64,000 nt of DNA, taken from assembly GCA_024103495.1 (NCBI GenBank), contig JAGFIQ010000039.1, positions 1-64,000 on the forward strand, given 5' to 3'. Positions within the stretch are counted from its first letter, which is position 1. Each line of letters begins with the position of its first letter. Position numbers and translations under genes: made by a program. A model generated the notes under the pieces. It searched no databases, was not told the origin of the DNA, and saw only the letters and a list, made by a program, of their open reading frames with translations. The stretch comes from Aridibacter famidurans (GTDB lineage Bacteria > Acidobacteriota > Blastocatellia > Pyrinomonadales > Pyrinomonadaceae). This document shows positions 54,041 through 63,265 of the stretch, one piece after another.

Positions 54041-54964
54041 TCAGTACAGCCCTTCCTCCCCTTCCGGGCGCGTGTTCCAGCGCTTATGGATCCACAGCCA
54101 TTGTTCGGGGTATTTGCGAACGTATCGCTCGACCGTTTCGGTGATCTTCCGGGTCAGTTCCAGAATGTCTCGGTCGCGGTCGCCGGTGATCGCGTAATCG
54201 ATGGGCGGTTCCAGATAGACCACATATCGGCCCCTTTCTTCTTCCCAGACCGCAAAGGCGGGAAGCACCACGGTATTTGTCTTTAGAGCGATCTTGGCGA
54301 TGCTGGTCGTTGTCGATGCCGGGACGCCGAAGAAGTCGACGAACACGCCGTCCCGGTGCTGGGCGTTGAGATCCGCGAGAATACCCAAAAGGCCGCCCTC
54401 TTTCAGAATTCGGTAAAGCCGCCTTCCTGACTTCCGCTTCCCCAGCGTCACCGCGCCGAATCTCGTGCGCAGCGAATCCACGAATGCCTCGACCAGGGGA
54501 TTGTCGATTCGCCGGACCAGAATGTTCATCTCGTAGCCGAACGCGGCGGGGAGAAGGCTGAACACTTCCCAGCTGCCGAAATGTCCCGTGAAGAACAGCA
54601 CGCCGCGGCCTTCTGCATAAGCCGGATCGAAATTCTGTTTCTTCCCTACGACCTCGATGAGATTGGGGATATCTTCCGGCCGAAGATCGCTGAAATGCGA
54701 AATGAAACCTAAATGGCGTCCCAGAGAGCCATACGTGCCTTTTACGATCCCTGCCTTGTCTGCATCGGGAAGCTCCGGCATCGCTATTTCAAGATTCCGC
54801 AATGCGGTTTTCCTAAGCCTTGGAAAGAGTGCCGAGGCAACGACACCGATCCATCGGCCAAGCCGCAGCGATGCCCTGAAGGACAGCGTTCCCAAAGCGC
54901 CGATGACAACACGGACGGCGTAATACTCAAGTTTCTCGCGGAATCTGCTTCTCTTTCTTGGCAA
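54041..54964 (-). CDS. LpxL/HtrB-family lipid A acyltransferase
   Basis: A 307-aa protein. The acyltransferase motif GHFGSWE supplies the catalytic His and Glu (H-x4-E). It begins with a basic/hydrophobic segment (VVIGALGTLSFRASLRLG). Transfers a secondary acyl chain to lipid A or a related glycolipid. Indicates a Gram-negative outer membrane. Confidence 0.88.
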   Translation of the reverse strand: MPRKRSRFREKLEYYAVRVVIGALGTLSFRASLRLGRWIGVVASALFPRLRKTALRNLEIAMPELPDADKAGIVKGTYGSLGRHLGFISHFSDLRPEDIPNLIEVVGKKQNFDPAYAEGRGVLFFTGHFGSWEVFSLLPAAFGYEMNILVRRIDNPLVEAFVDSLRTRFGAVTLGKRKSGRRLYRILKEGGLLGILADLNAQHRDGVFVDFFGVPASTTTSIAKIALKTNTVVLPAFAVWEEERGRYVVYLEPPIDYAITGDRDRDILELTRKITETVERYVRKYPEQWLWIHKRWNTRPEGEEGLY

Positions 54965-55031
54965 TTGTCTGTGTCTACGCCCTCGGAGGGGAGTCCTTGA
55001 ATCGGTCGAATCCGGGCTCTGCCCGGGTTGT

Positions 55032-55520
55032 TCAGCTCCAGCGGAAGATAAGGCGGGCGGTAGGAAGAAGCCAGTGGCCCTTTACGACTTCGCGAAAGTA
55101 CTCCTCGTGCTCCCTTTCTTTGTCAGACATATGGATCAGATCAGAAACGCAGTCTTCCATCCCCAGAATCGAGGCGAACTTCGCTGCTTCGAGGTACTCG
55201 GCGGTGTTCCGGCTTTCGAGGCGGCCGGCGAAATACATAGGAAGAAATCTGCCCGAAACAAAGCAAAGAACTCCAAGCCCTCTCCCGATGATACGGAAGA
55301 CAAGTTCCCGGGTTCTCCTGGGCCGGATGTGCAATTCCTCCATCCAGAAACGGACGCGGGACCGATGGTCCCATTCTTCGTCTTCGATCTGCCTTATTCT
55401 TTCCCTCTCTCTTGCGTCGCTCACCGATTTCCAGTGACCGCGGTAAGCGAAAGCCGCCGCGATCTCTCCTGCGTGAGCGTTTTGAAGGATCTTTCCGAGG
55501 CTGGCTCTTGCGTCATTCAC
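55032..55520 (-). CDS. Coq7-like ferritin-fold di-iron protein
   Basis: A 162-aa ferritin-like protein. Ligand candidates: E19 in HAGEIAAAF, E49 and H52 in DEEWDH, E102 or E108 in ESRNTAEY, and E135/H138 in KEREHEE. This is the di-iron pattern of demethoxyubiquinone hydroxylase (Coq7/CAT5). It lies 33 bp from the 3' end of mqnE and is on the same strand, so it may act on a menaquinone precursor or be an unrelated Fe protein. Confidence 0.75.
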   Translation of the reverse strand: MNDARASLGKILQNAHAGEIAAAFAYRGHWKSVSDARERERIRQIEDEEWDHRSRVRFWMEELHIRPRRTRELVFRIIGRGLGVLCFVSGRFLPMYFAGRLESRNTAEYLEAAKFASILGMEDCVSDLIHMSDKEREHEEYFREVVKGHWLLPTARLIFRWS

Positions 55521-55553
55521 CGGCAGGTCCTCAAATCGGACAGAAAATAAGCG

Positions 55554-56657
55554 TCAGACCGCAGCGCGTTCGACGCGATTGTAAACCGTGTCGCGTTCGA
55601 CCGCCTCGAATCCCGCGTTCTCGATCAGCGCGATCAGCTCGTCTTTCGTCATTTTCACCTCGCCGAACTCCACCGAATAGCTCTCTGTGAGTTCACCGCC
55701 GTCGGTGATCGTTCCATCGAGGTCGTTGGCCCCGAAGTGAAGCGCCGCCTGCGCGAGGTTCTTGCCGAGCATTACCCAGTAGGCCTTTATGTGATCGAAA
55801 TTGTCCAGCATAAGCCTCGAGACGGCGATCGTGCGCAGGGAATCGATCCCGTCGGGACCCGGCAGGTGCGAGAGCGCCGTGCCCGGCGGGTAGAAAGCAA
55901 GAGGGATGAAGCACTGGAAACCGCCGGTCCTGTCCTGCTGTTCGCGGAGCTTCACAAGGTGATCGATACGGTCCCAGAGCGTCTCGATGTGGCCGTAGAG
56001 CATCGTCGCGTTCGTTCTAAGCCCCGCTTTATGGACCTTGCCGGCGAGTTCGAGCCAGCGTTCGCCGTCGCATTTGTGATCGCAGATCTGCGAACGTGTC
56101 GGCTCCGCGAAGATCTCCGCGCCTCCGCCGGGACAGCTGTCCATTCCCGCCTCTGCGAGTTTCGAGATCACCTCCTCGTCGCTCATCTTGTAAAAACGCG
56201 CGAAGAAATCGAGCTCGACCATCGTCAGCGCTTTCAGATGCAGATCAGGGTAGGTTTTCTTGAGAGAGGAGAAAAGGTCCGTGTAGTACTCGAACGGAAG
56301 CTTCGAATTCAGTCCTCCGACGATATGAAGCTCGGTAGCGCCTTCCGCGACGGCCTCGCCGGCGATCTTCACCGCGTCCTCAACCGAATGAGTGTAAGCG
56401 TCCTCGTCACGGCCCCGGCGGTAAAACCCGCAGAACTTGCAGTCAGCGACGCATATGTTCGTGTGATTGAAATGGCGATTAACGTTGTAGAAGGTCGTCT
56501 TGCCGTGCTTTCGGCGGCGCACGCTGTCGGCCAGTCGTCCGAGCCCGTGAAGGTCCTCGGTCTCGTAAAGCGCGAGCCCGTCCTCGAAGCTCAATCGCTC
56601 GCCGGCGTCGATCCTGTCCGAGATCGCGCCGAGCTTTTCATCGGTGAAGAAGTTCAT
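55554..56657 (-). CDS. mqnE: Aminofutalosine synthase MqnE (radical SAM)
   Basis: A 367-aa radical SAM enzyme. The CxxxCxxC cluster is C69, C73, C76 ([12 protein letters not shown]). It adds SAM-derived adenosyl to the enolpyruvyl benzoate, giving aminofutalosine, an early step in menaquinone synthesis via futalosine. C-terminal residues fit MqnE rather than MqnC. Confidence 0.9.
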   Translation of the reverse strand: MNFFTDEKLGAISDRIDAGERLSFEDGLALYETEDLHGLGRLADSVRRRKHGKTTFYNVNRHFNHTNICVADCKFCGFYRRGRDEDAYTHSVEDAVKIAGEAVAEGATELHIVGGLNSKLPFEYYTDLFSSLKKTYPDLHLKALTMVELDFFARFYKMSDEEVISKLAEAGMDSCPGGGAEIFAEPTRSQICDHKCDGERWLELAGKVHKAGLRTNATMLYGHIETLWDRIDHLVKLREQQDRTGGFQCFIPLAFYPPGTALSHLPGPDGIDSLRTIAVSRLMLDNFDHIKAYWVMLGKNLAQAALHFGANDLDGTITDGGELTESYSVEFGEVKMTKDELIALIENAGFEAVERDTVYNRVERAAV

Positions 56658-56751
56658 ATCCTGCTCGCTGGCAATGGGTGTTCCGAAAAGTTTATCAGAA
56701 GCGGTGCCTTTTGTTTACTGAGGTTCGAACGCTGCGATGCGGCTCGGGAAT

Positions 56752-57090
56752 TGGAAATTGAGAATGGATAATTTGCGGTTTGAGAATGGTGGGTGAGCGG
56801 TGAGCAGTGAGCGGTAAGCCGTGAGCAGTGATCCGTTTAGCCTGCGCACTTGTGCGCGGGGAACCTTCGTGTTCCTTCGTGCTGGGTCCGCGACTGAGCG
56901 CCGGCTTCGTGTCCCTTCGTGGTTTCCGCCGTTTTTAACCACAAAGGAACACAAAGAGACACGAAGTCATTGTATCTTCCTTTTCACCGTTCACCGTCCC
57001 GCGCACAAGTGCGCAGGCTAAACGGCTCACCGTCCCGCGCACAAGTGCGCAGGCTAAACGGCTCACAGCTCACAGCTCACAGCGCACGGC
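56752..57090. repeat. Word repeats, CACGAAG repeat and tandem hairpins
   Basis: No gene seen. 56791-56832 GTGAGCAGTGAGCGG words; 56832-56862 a CCTGCGCACTTGTGCGCGGG hairpin; 56865-56972 an imperfect palindrome of CTTCGTGTCCCTTCGTGGTT and its reverse complement; 56998-57060 two tandem copies (36-bp period) of CCGCGCACAAGTGCGCAGGC; 57063-57087 CTCACAG words up to the stop of the prenyltransferase gene. Confidence 0.85.
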
Positions 57091-57957
57091 TCACCTCAAG
57101 AACACCGCTCCCCCGAAAGTCGCGAACAGGATAACGCTGACGAACGCGTTCGTCGTGAAAAACGCCGCGTTGAGCTTCGAAAGGTCGTCAACCTTCACGA
57201 GCGTGTGCTGATAAACGAGCAGCGCTCCCGTGGCGCCAACCCCGATCGCCGCAAGGGTGCCCAGTCCGGTCACGAGATAAAGGATCACCAGCACAATGAA
57301 AGCCTGGAAATGGAACAAACGTGCGATCCACAGCGCGCCCTTGATCCCGAATCGCGCGGGGATCGACCGAAGGCCCTTTTTCCGGTCGTAGTCGAAGTCC
57401 TGACAAGCATAAAGCACGTCGAATCCGGCCGTCCACATCATCACGAGCAGCGACAAGAGGATCGGGACCTCCGAATCGAGCGTTCCCCGGACCGCGATCC
57501 ACGCTCCTGTCGGAGAGATCGCCAACGCCCATCCAAGAAGCAGGTGCGAAAAAGAAGTGAATCGCTTCGCGTACGAGTAGCCGAGCACGCTCGCCAAGGC
57601 GACGGGAGAAAGATAGAGCGTCAAGCGGTTCAGCATCGCCGCCGCCAGGACAAACACCAGGCAAGACGCGATCATGAACGACCACGCGAAGCCCAATGAA
57701 AGCTTCCCGGACGGCAGTTCCCGATCTGCCGTCCGGGGATTCTCGGCGTCGATCTTCCTGTCGGCGATCCGGTTGAAGCTCATCGCTGCGCTCCTCGCTC
57801 CGACCATCGCGACCGTGATCCAGAGTATCTGCCACCAGGTCGGAAGCCCGCCCGCCGCAAGCACCGCTCCCAGAAACGCGAAGGGAAGCGCGAAAAGGGT
57901 GTGCTCGAACTTGATCATTTCGAGCGTGGTTCGGAGCTTTTCGAAGAAACCTGCCAT
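57091..57957 (-). CDS. mqnP: UbiA-family prenyltransferase (MqnP-like)
   Basis: A 288-aa membrane prenyltransferase with about nine helices. The first Asp-rich motif is in [15 protein letters not shown] and the second in DFDYDRKKG. Next to mqnE it probably prenylates the futalosine-pathway naphthoate (menaquinone). Starts at ATG 57957, preceded by a hairpin. Confidence 0.8.
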   Translation of the reverse strand: MAGFFEKLRTTLEMIKFEHTLFALPFAFLGAVLAAGGLPTWWQILWITVAMVGARSAAMSFNRIADRKIDAENPRTADRELPSGKLSLGFAWSFMIASCLVFVLAAAMLNRLTLYLSPVALASVLGYSYAKRFTSFSHLLLGWALAISPTGAWIAVRGTLDSEVPILLSLLVMMWTAGFDVLYACQDFDYDRKKGLRSIPARFGIKGALWIARLFHFQAFIVLVILYLVTGLGTLAAIGVGATGALLVYQHTLVKVDDLSKLNAAFFTTNAFVSVILFATFGGAVFLR

Positions 57958-57964
57958 ATAAAAT

Positions 57965-57993
57965 GAGCCTCGCCGGTTGATCCGGCAAGGCTC
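57965..57993 (-). terminator. Hairpin between HEAT-like gene and ubiA-like gene
   Basis: GAGCCTCGCCGG and CCGGCAAGGCTC form a long stem with one mismatch and a 5-nt loop. On the minus strand it is followed by ATTTTATA, so it may end the upstream gene (58033-59265) or attenuate the prenyltransferase gene, whose ATG lies 8 nt further. Confidence 0.65.
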
Positions 57994-58032
57994 GATTCTA
58001 TTACGCTGCGAATGCCCGGTAAACCGCTCCGG

Positions 58033-59265
58033 CTATCTTCCGGCGCGGGCGCTGATCAGCCTCAGCGCGTGCTTCCGGACCGCTTCCGGCACATTCTTGT
58101 TGGAAGGTATGGACTTCAGGTCCATCATCTGGAGCCTCGGAAGGAAGCTCATCACGTTCGCAAGAGGACTACGCGGATTCAGGCAGAGCGTGTGGACGAT
58201 CTTGTAATTCCTTGCCCACTTGCGGTTTATCGCGATCATTCTAAGCACGTCGGCATTGACCGTCCGCATGTTCGCGATCTTCTCGACCTCCTGCTCCGTG
58301 ATCTTCGGATTCTGGATCACAGCGGTCGAAATTATCTTGTTCGGATCCCGGATAAGGATGTTGCGCGCCTCGCGGTTGCCCTTCATAGCAAGCTTCATGC
58401 GGTCGCGCATGTTCATCTTCATGATCCGGTTGATCATCGAGATCTTCTCGGTCGTGAGTTCGTCCTCATCTTCCGCGCGGAAATCGCCGATGATCTTGTC
58501 GACCACGGCCTGGCGCTGCGCCTCGGTCTCTTCGTAGATCTCCTCGATGTACTCGAGCGAAAGCCAGCTGTCGTCGACCTCCGCATCCGGCACCTCGATG
58601 AAATCGGCGATGAACATCGCGTCATCGATGTTCATTTCCGAAGACTCGGGATTGTCAGTCAGGTTCTCCGCGAACTCGGCCGTCTCAATGAACTCCGCCG
58701 CGGCGTCCTTGCCCTGGGCGCGCAGCTCCCGGGCGATCTGTTCGGCGCCTCTCTCTTTCTCGAAGAACTCCCGTTTTGTTTCTTTCGCGCGGCGTTCCGC
58801 CTCGGCGCTTTTGTTCGGATTGTCGAGGATCGCATCGATTATCTCCGGCGTCTTGATCAGCAGCTGCTGGTTCAACGACAGGAGTTCCAGAAGATCGGGA
58901 TTCCGCGATGTCCTCGCGATACCGATCAGCGAGACGTTCGGCGTTGCCGGGTTCGAAACGATCGCCTCATAGACCGTGTGAGAAGCTCCGGGCGTAAGCG
59001 CATAATGGTCAAGCACGACCGGCGGAGCGCTCTCAGAGGTGATCACTGAAAGGAGAGTGGCCTCGTCCTGGCCGGAAAGCGTTTCCTTCGCTGTGGAAGA
59101 TATTTCGTCGTCGTCGCTCTTCGCCAGCACGACGAGCGCCTCCAGAAGATCCACCTGCGGGAGCGGCAGAATTCCCTTAGCAGCGGCCATCTGGGCGGGC
59201 CTTGGGGCCTTGCCATCTGCGATAGCCCGAACTACGTTATTTTTTGAGGTGATCTCGAGGGTCAT
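58033..59265 (-). CDS. HEAT-like repeat protein, unknown function
   Basis: A 410-aa, mostly helical soluble protein. Short helical units of a leucine-rich-variant/HEAT type are visible in residues ~10-160 and ~270-400 (ATLLSVITSESAPPVVLDHY; ARNILIRDPNKIISTAVIQN), with a very acidic, Glu-rich middle (~165-260). No catalytic motif. It lies upstream of the menaquinone genes on the same strand but is followed by a terminator-like hairpin. Confidence 0.6.
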   Translation of the reverse strand: MTLEITSKNNVVRAIADGKAPRPAQMAAAKGILPLPQVDLLEALVVLAKSDDDEISSTAKETLSGQDEATLLSVITSESAPPVVLDHYALTPGASHTVYEAIVSNPATPNVSLIGIARTSRNPDLLELLSLNQQLLIKTPEIIDAILDNPNKSAEAERRAKETKREFFEKERGAEQIARELRAQGKDAAAEFIETAEFAENLTDNPESSEMNIDDAMFIADFIEVPDAEVDDSWLSLEYIEEIYEETEAQRQAVVDKIIGDFRAEDEDELTTEKISMINRIMKMNMRDRMKLAMKGNREARNILIRDPNKIISTAVIQNPKITEQEVEKIANMRTVNADVLRMIAINRKWARNYKIVHTLCLNPRSPLANVMSFLPRLQMMDLKSIPSNKNVPEAVRKHALRLISARAGR

Positions 59266-59475
59266 TTTGAAAGGAATCTACCCGGTTCAGGAGGAGCGGC
59301 GGCGGCAGATCCGGCACGGTGCGGACGGCGTAAATTGTACCATATGAACAATAGCGTGAAAGCGCATCTTGACTGGCGAATGCACTTAACTTACTCTGAC
59401 GTTTGGAGAGAAACGACTTATTCTCACACTGCTCTCTTACCTTTCTGATCCGCGTCTGGATCGAAAACCAAGAAA

Positions 59476-60813
59476 ATGATCAAAGAAGAGATAAAGAAAC
59501 AGATCGAGGACAAGACTGCGCGCATCGGCGTGATCGGCCTTGGCTATGTGGGGCTTCCGTTGGTGGTCGAGTTTGCTTCCGAGGGCTTTGAAGGCATCGG
59601 GTTCGAAGTTGACCGCAAGAAGGTCGAAGCGATCAACCGGGGCGAATCCTATATCGTGGACGTGCCTGCGGAGGATGTCGCTGCGTGCCTTGATAGCAAG
59701 AAACTCACGGCGACGACCGACTTTTCCAGGATCGCGGACTGCGACGTTGTCGTGATCTGTGTACCGACTCCCCTTCGAAAGACCAAGGACCCGGACATGT
59801 CGTACATAATCGCGGCGGGAAGGGAGATCTGCAAATACATGCGGAAAGGGCAGTTGGTCATCCTTGAGTCGACAACGTATCCCGGAACGACGGACGAGGT
59901 TCTTCAGCCGATGTTCGAAAAGGCCGGATTCAAGCTGGACGCGGATTTTCTGCTCGCGTTCTCGCCGGAAAGGGTCGATCCCGGGAATCCGAATTTCCAG
60001 ACGCACAACATTCCGAAGGTCGTCGGAGGAGTGTCGGAGGATTCGACAGATGTCGCCTCATTTCTTTATTCGAAGATCGTGGAGAGCGTTCACTCCGTTA
60101 GTTCCGCGCGCGTCGCCGAAGCCTGCAAGCTCTGGGAGAACACCTTCCGGGCGATCAACATCGGTATGGCCAACGAGATGGCGAAGCTATGCAAGACGCT
60201 CGGCATAGACACCTGGGAAGTAGTCCGCGCCGCAGCGACGAAGCCGTTCGGGTTCATGGCTTTCTATCCCGGGCCCGGCCTCGGCGGACACTGCATACCG
60301 CTGGATCCGCACTACCTCTCCTGGAAAGCACGCCAGCACGGATTTGATTCCAGGTTCATTTCGCTCGCCGAAGAGGTCAATTCGAACATGCCAGAGTACG
60401 TCATCGAGCTCGCTTCGGAGGCTCTTAACGACGACCGGAAGCCTGTAAACGGCTCCAGAGTGCTGGTTCTTGGCGTCGCGTACAAAAAGAACATCGACGA
60501 CATGCGCGAATCTCCCGCGCTGTCGGTCATCGACCTGCTGAGGGCGAAAGGCGCGGACGTCGTTTATCACGACCCGTATGTTCCGGAAGTGACGTTCGAC
60601 CACGCATACACCATCGGTGACGGCGAACCGCTTTCAAATCAGGAGCTTACCGATGACCTGATCTCCGGTTCCGACTGTGTGATCATCTGCACCGATCATT
60701 CGGATGTCGATTACAAACGGGTGACCGAGCTCTCTTCGCTGATCATCGACACTCGAAACGCACTCGACGAAAACACCAGAAACGGCAGCAAAGCACGGAT
60801 CGTGAGGCTGTAA
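59476..60813 (+). CDS. Nucleotide-sugar dehydrogenase (WbpA/TviB-like)
   Basis: A 445-aa UDP-glucose/UDP-N-acetylhexosamine dehydrogenase. GLGYVG (21-26) binds NAD+, and catalytic C273 is in GLGGHCIPLDP. It makes the uronic acid from the UDP-sugar with two NAD+. Sequence STTYPGTTDEVLQPMFEKAG resembles the WbpA/TviB branch (UDP-GlcNAc or UDP-GalNAc). Surface-polysaccharide precursor; it pairs functionally with the epimerase at 53 kb. Confidence 0.88.
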   Translation: MIKEEIKKQIEDKTARIGVIGLGYVGLPLVVEFASEGFEGIGFEVDRKKVEAINRGESYIVDVPAEDVAACLDSKKLTATTDFSRIADCDVVVICVPTPLRKTKDPDMSYIIAAGREICKYMRKGQLVILESTTYPGTTDEVLQPMFEKAGFKLDADFLLAFSPERVDPGNPNFQTHNIPKVVGGVSEDSTDVASFLYSKIVESVHSVSSARVAEACKLWENTFRAINIGMANEMAKLCKTLGIDTWEVVRAAATKPFGFMAFYPGPGLGGHCIPLDPHYLSWKARQHGFDSRFISLAEEVNSNMPEYVIELASEALNDDRKPVNGSRVLVLGVAYKKNIDDMRESPALSVIDLLRAKGADVVYHDPYVPEVTFDHAYTIGDGEPLSNQELTDDLISGSDCVIICTDHSDVDYKRVTELSSLIIDTRNALDENTRNGSKARIVRL

Positions 60814-61360
60814 GCCGTGAGCCGTGAGTGGTGAGCCGTGAGCCGTTTAGCCCACGCACTTGTGCGTGGGACCAACGGCAGTGAGCCGTGAGCCGTAAGT
60901 AGTGAGCGGTGAGGAGTTTATGGTGCTGCGTGAAGGGACGCTTACTTTCCGCTTCGTGTTTCCGCCGATTCGCATGACCTCTGACAAACGCAATATCAGT
61001 TGCCCCTCGCTTTAGCGGGGGGATCGCGAGAGACTACAACACTGAGAAGGGGCTTCAGCCCCGATAGAGGCTGGCTGGCCGTGAGCTGTAAGCGGTGAGG
61101 CGTAAGCAGTGAGCCGGGAGCAGTGAGCAGTGAGCGGCAAGCAGCGAGCAGTGAGCAGTTTGCGGTAAGCAGTACGCAGTAAGCTGTGATCCTATTGTGT
61201 CGAGTTTGAACCCCAAGCCTGGAACCTGGAACTCACCCCCTGGAACTCACCGCCTGGAACCTGGAACTTGGCACCTGGAACTCACCCCCTGGAACCTGGA
61301 ACCGGGAACCTGGAACACACCGCCTGGAACCAGGAACCTGGAACCTTGAACTCAAGATCG
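60811..61360. repeat. Large mixed word-repeat region
   Basis: No gene seen. 60811-60922 GTGAGCCGT words plus hairpin CCCACGCACTTGTGCGTGGG (60852-60871); 60995-61075 CCCCTCGCTTTAGCGGGGGG and GGGGCTTCAGCCCC; 61080-61192 GTAAGCAGTGAGC words; 61213-61350 about a dozen imperfect CCTGGAACCTGGAACTCACC words. Confidence 0.9.
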
Positions 61361-61447
61361 GGAACCTTGTTTTGACACATTCCTTACAGACTTCCTCTGT
61401 ATCCTCCCCATACACTTCAAAATAGAATACGGGAGGAATCTGTAAAC

Positions 61448-62311
61448 ATGAGAAGCAAGAGACTTATAAGAAAATACTATTCAACGATATTGTTGATCGC
61501 TGCCGCATTTCTTACAGCCTGCGGCACGGTTTCCGATCCCGGCCCTGCAGTTTCGGAGACATCTGATTCGAACGATGCCGTAAATACTGACCGGACCGAG
61601 ACGACGAGATCGGCCGCCGGAGCGATCGAAACCAGCGAACCCGAGAATTACCGTGCGACCGTCGCATTGAGCGTCGGGACTACCGGACAGATCGAGGCGA
61701 AGGCCAAGGCGCTGCAAGCCAATGTCGCACGCAACGGTGACAAGCGCAGGATGGAAATGGTCCTGCCGAACGGTGAGAAGCTTGTCTACCTGACCATTGG
61801 CGAACGCCAGATGGTGGTGCTTCCTAACCGGAAGCAGTATGCGGAGATCGATAAGGAAACATTCGGGCTTGAACTCAGGAAACTCGTCGCACCGGACCAG
61901 ATCATCAGCCAGGTAAGAGGCTATGAACAAGTCAGGCGGAAAGGCGAAGAGCAGTGGTACGGACGGAGTGTCGTGCGCTACTCGATAATTGACGAGACGC
62001 AGACCGAGACGCGTGTGGGCGATGTCGAAACCGATTCGTTCGTGCTTGTGGACCAGGAGACGAAGTTGCCGGTCAAGACCGTCGCCGCAGTCACTTCGGA
62101 ACAAGGTGACGTGATGGGTGTGACCGGGGTCAAGGCCGTTACAGAGATCACAAATCTGTCGACGGAGGCTGACGAATCGATGTTCGCCGAGCCGACGGAC
62201 CTCGAAAAGGTCGAGTCGGAAGACGTACAAAGACAGATCGAGGAGTTCTACAGCTCTGCGAAGGGGATGGTCGCGCAACTTGCCCAGGCAGCGCGGAACG
62301 CAGTGAACTGA
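61448..62311 (+). CDS. Lipoprotein of unknown function (LolA-/DUF4412-like)
   Basis: A 287-aa lipoprotein (signal ILLIAAAFLTAC). After a Ser/Thr/Asp-rich linker, a beta-rich region (YRATVALSVGTTGQIEAKAK, NGDKRRMEMVLPNGEKLVYL, TIGERQMVVLPNRKQYAEID) resembles LolA/DUF4412-type lipid-binding folds. No conserved catalytic site. GGGAGG lies 12 nt upstream of ATG 61448. A TTGACA at 61372 upstream has no clear partner -10. The next gene starts 36 nt after its stop. Confidence 0.7.
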   Translation: MRSKRLIRKYYSTILLIAAAFLTACGTVSDPGPAVSETSDSNDAVNTDRTETTRSAAGAIETSEPENYRATVALSVGTTGQIEAKAKALQANVARNGDKRRMEMVLPNGEKLVYLTIGERQMVVLPNRKQYAEIDKETFGLELRKLVAPDQIISQVRGYEQVRRKGEEQWYGRSVVRYSIIDETQTETRVGDVETDSFVLVDQETKLPVKTVAAVTSEQGDVMGVTGVKAVTEITNLSTEADESMFAEPTDLEKVESEDVQRQIEEFYSSAKGMVAQLAQAARNAVN

Positions 62312-62347
62312 GCCGTGAAGCCGGCTGAAGAACGGAAAAGATAATCG

Positions 62348-63112
62348 ATGAGAACAACACTCACCCACCTTGGGGCGGCGTTAATTGGAGCTGTGCTGGG
62401 CGGGATCCTGACGGTGTATTTGATCGTCGGGGTCCCGGAAGCAGCTTCGGTTCCGGGAGAGCCGCTCAAACAGGCGTCAGAGGGAACGGCTACACCCGCA
62501 GTTGCGGTCGTCAGCCTGGATCAGAGATTCTTCGATTCATTGCTGGAGACGATCTTCAGCGACATGACCGAGCCCGCGTTCCCTTTGAAGATCGCGCGGG
62601 AAGCAAGGGAGACCGATCCCGTCGAGCTCGCTTCGGCCCAGGGTCCGCAGCAGTTCTGTGAAGAGAAGCTGACGGTCCTCAGGGAAGGCAGCGGCGTAAA
62701 GACCGCTGTCCGCTTCGATAAAGGGAAGATAACGGTCCCGATGGCATTCAGGGGCAGCGTTTCCGTACTCGGCGCATGCGTATCGTTCTCGGGGTGGAGC
62801 AGTTCTTCGTTGGCTCTCAAGTTCGACGAAGAAACGAACACCGTCTTCGGAGAGATCGACGTCGAGACAGTTAATCTCGACGGTGTGCCGCCGTTTGCCG
62901 GCAAGCTCGTCGCGGGATTTGTGCAGAACGGACTGAACCGGCGCGTGAACCCGATCACGGTGGTCAAAGGGGAACAGATGAGATTTCGTGTGCCGATCGA
63001 GGCCACCAATGGTGTACTGAACGCGGCGATCAGCGATGTTCGTTCCGAGATCGTGGATGATGAGATCCGGCTGACCTTCGCTTATGAGTTCGAAGGCTTG
63101 GCCAAAGAGTGA
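62348..63112 (+). CDS. Membrane-anchored envelope protein, unknown function
   Basis: A 254-aa protein: one N-terminal membrane helix (LTHLGAALIGAVLGGILTVYLIV), a Pro/Ala-rich linker and a beta-rich domain with two Cys (FCEEKL, LGACVSF) that could form a disulfide. Probably periplasmic. No family recognised; a lipid-binding (LmeA/DUF2993-like) fold is one guess. Likely co-transcribed with the upstream lipoprotein. Confidence 0.65.
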   Translation: MRTTLTHLGAALIGAVLGGILTVYLIVGVPEAASVPGEPLKQASEGTATPAVAVVSLDQRFFDSLLETIFSDMTEPAFPLKIAREARETDPVELASAQGPQQFCEEKLTVLREGSGVKTAVRFDKGKITVPMAFRGSVSVLGACVSFSGWSSSSLALKFDEETNTVFGEIDVETVNLDGVPPFAGKLVAGFVQNGLNRRVNPITVVKGEQMRFRVPIEATNGVLNAAISDVRSEIVDDEIRLTFAYEFEGLAKE

Positions 63113-63210
63113 AGAGACAGAGACAGGTGAACACAGGGATCTCGGTCTGCTGCTTCGCTGGGACTCAAGCTGACCTTTCCTGATCCGTGTTCCTCAGTTT
63201 CCGATTTGTC

Positions 63211-63253
63211 AAAAAATAAAGGCCGTGGCGGAATTACGTCACGGCCTGTTTTC
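63211..63253. terminator. Bidirectional terminator between convergent genes
   Basis: AGGCCGTG pairs with CACGGCCT around GCGGAATTACGT. TTTT follows on the + strand and a T-rich run (TTTATTTTTT) on the - strand, so it can end both convergent genes. Confidence 0.9.
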
Positions 63254-63265
63254 GTACTTGTCCCG

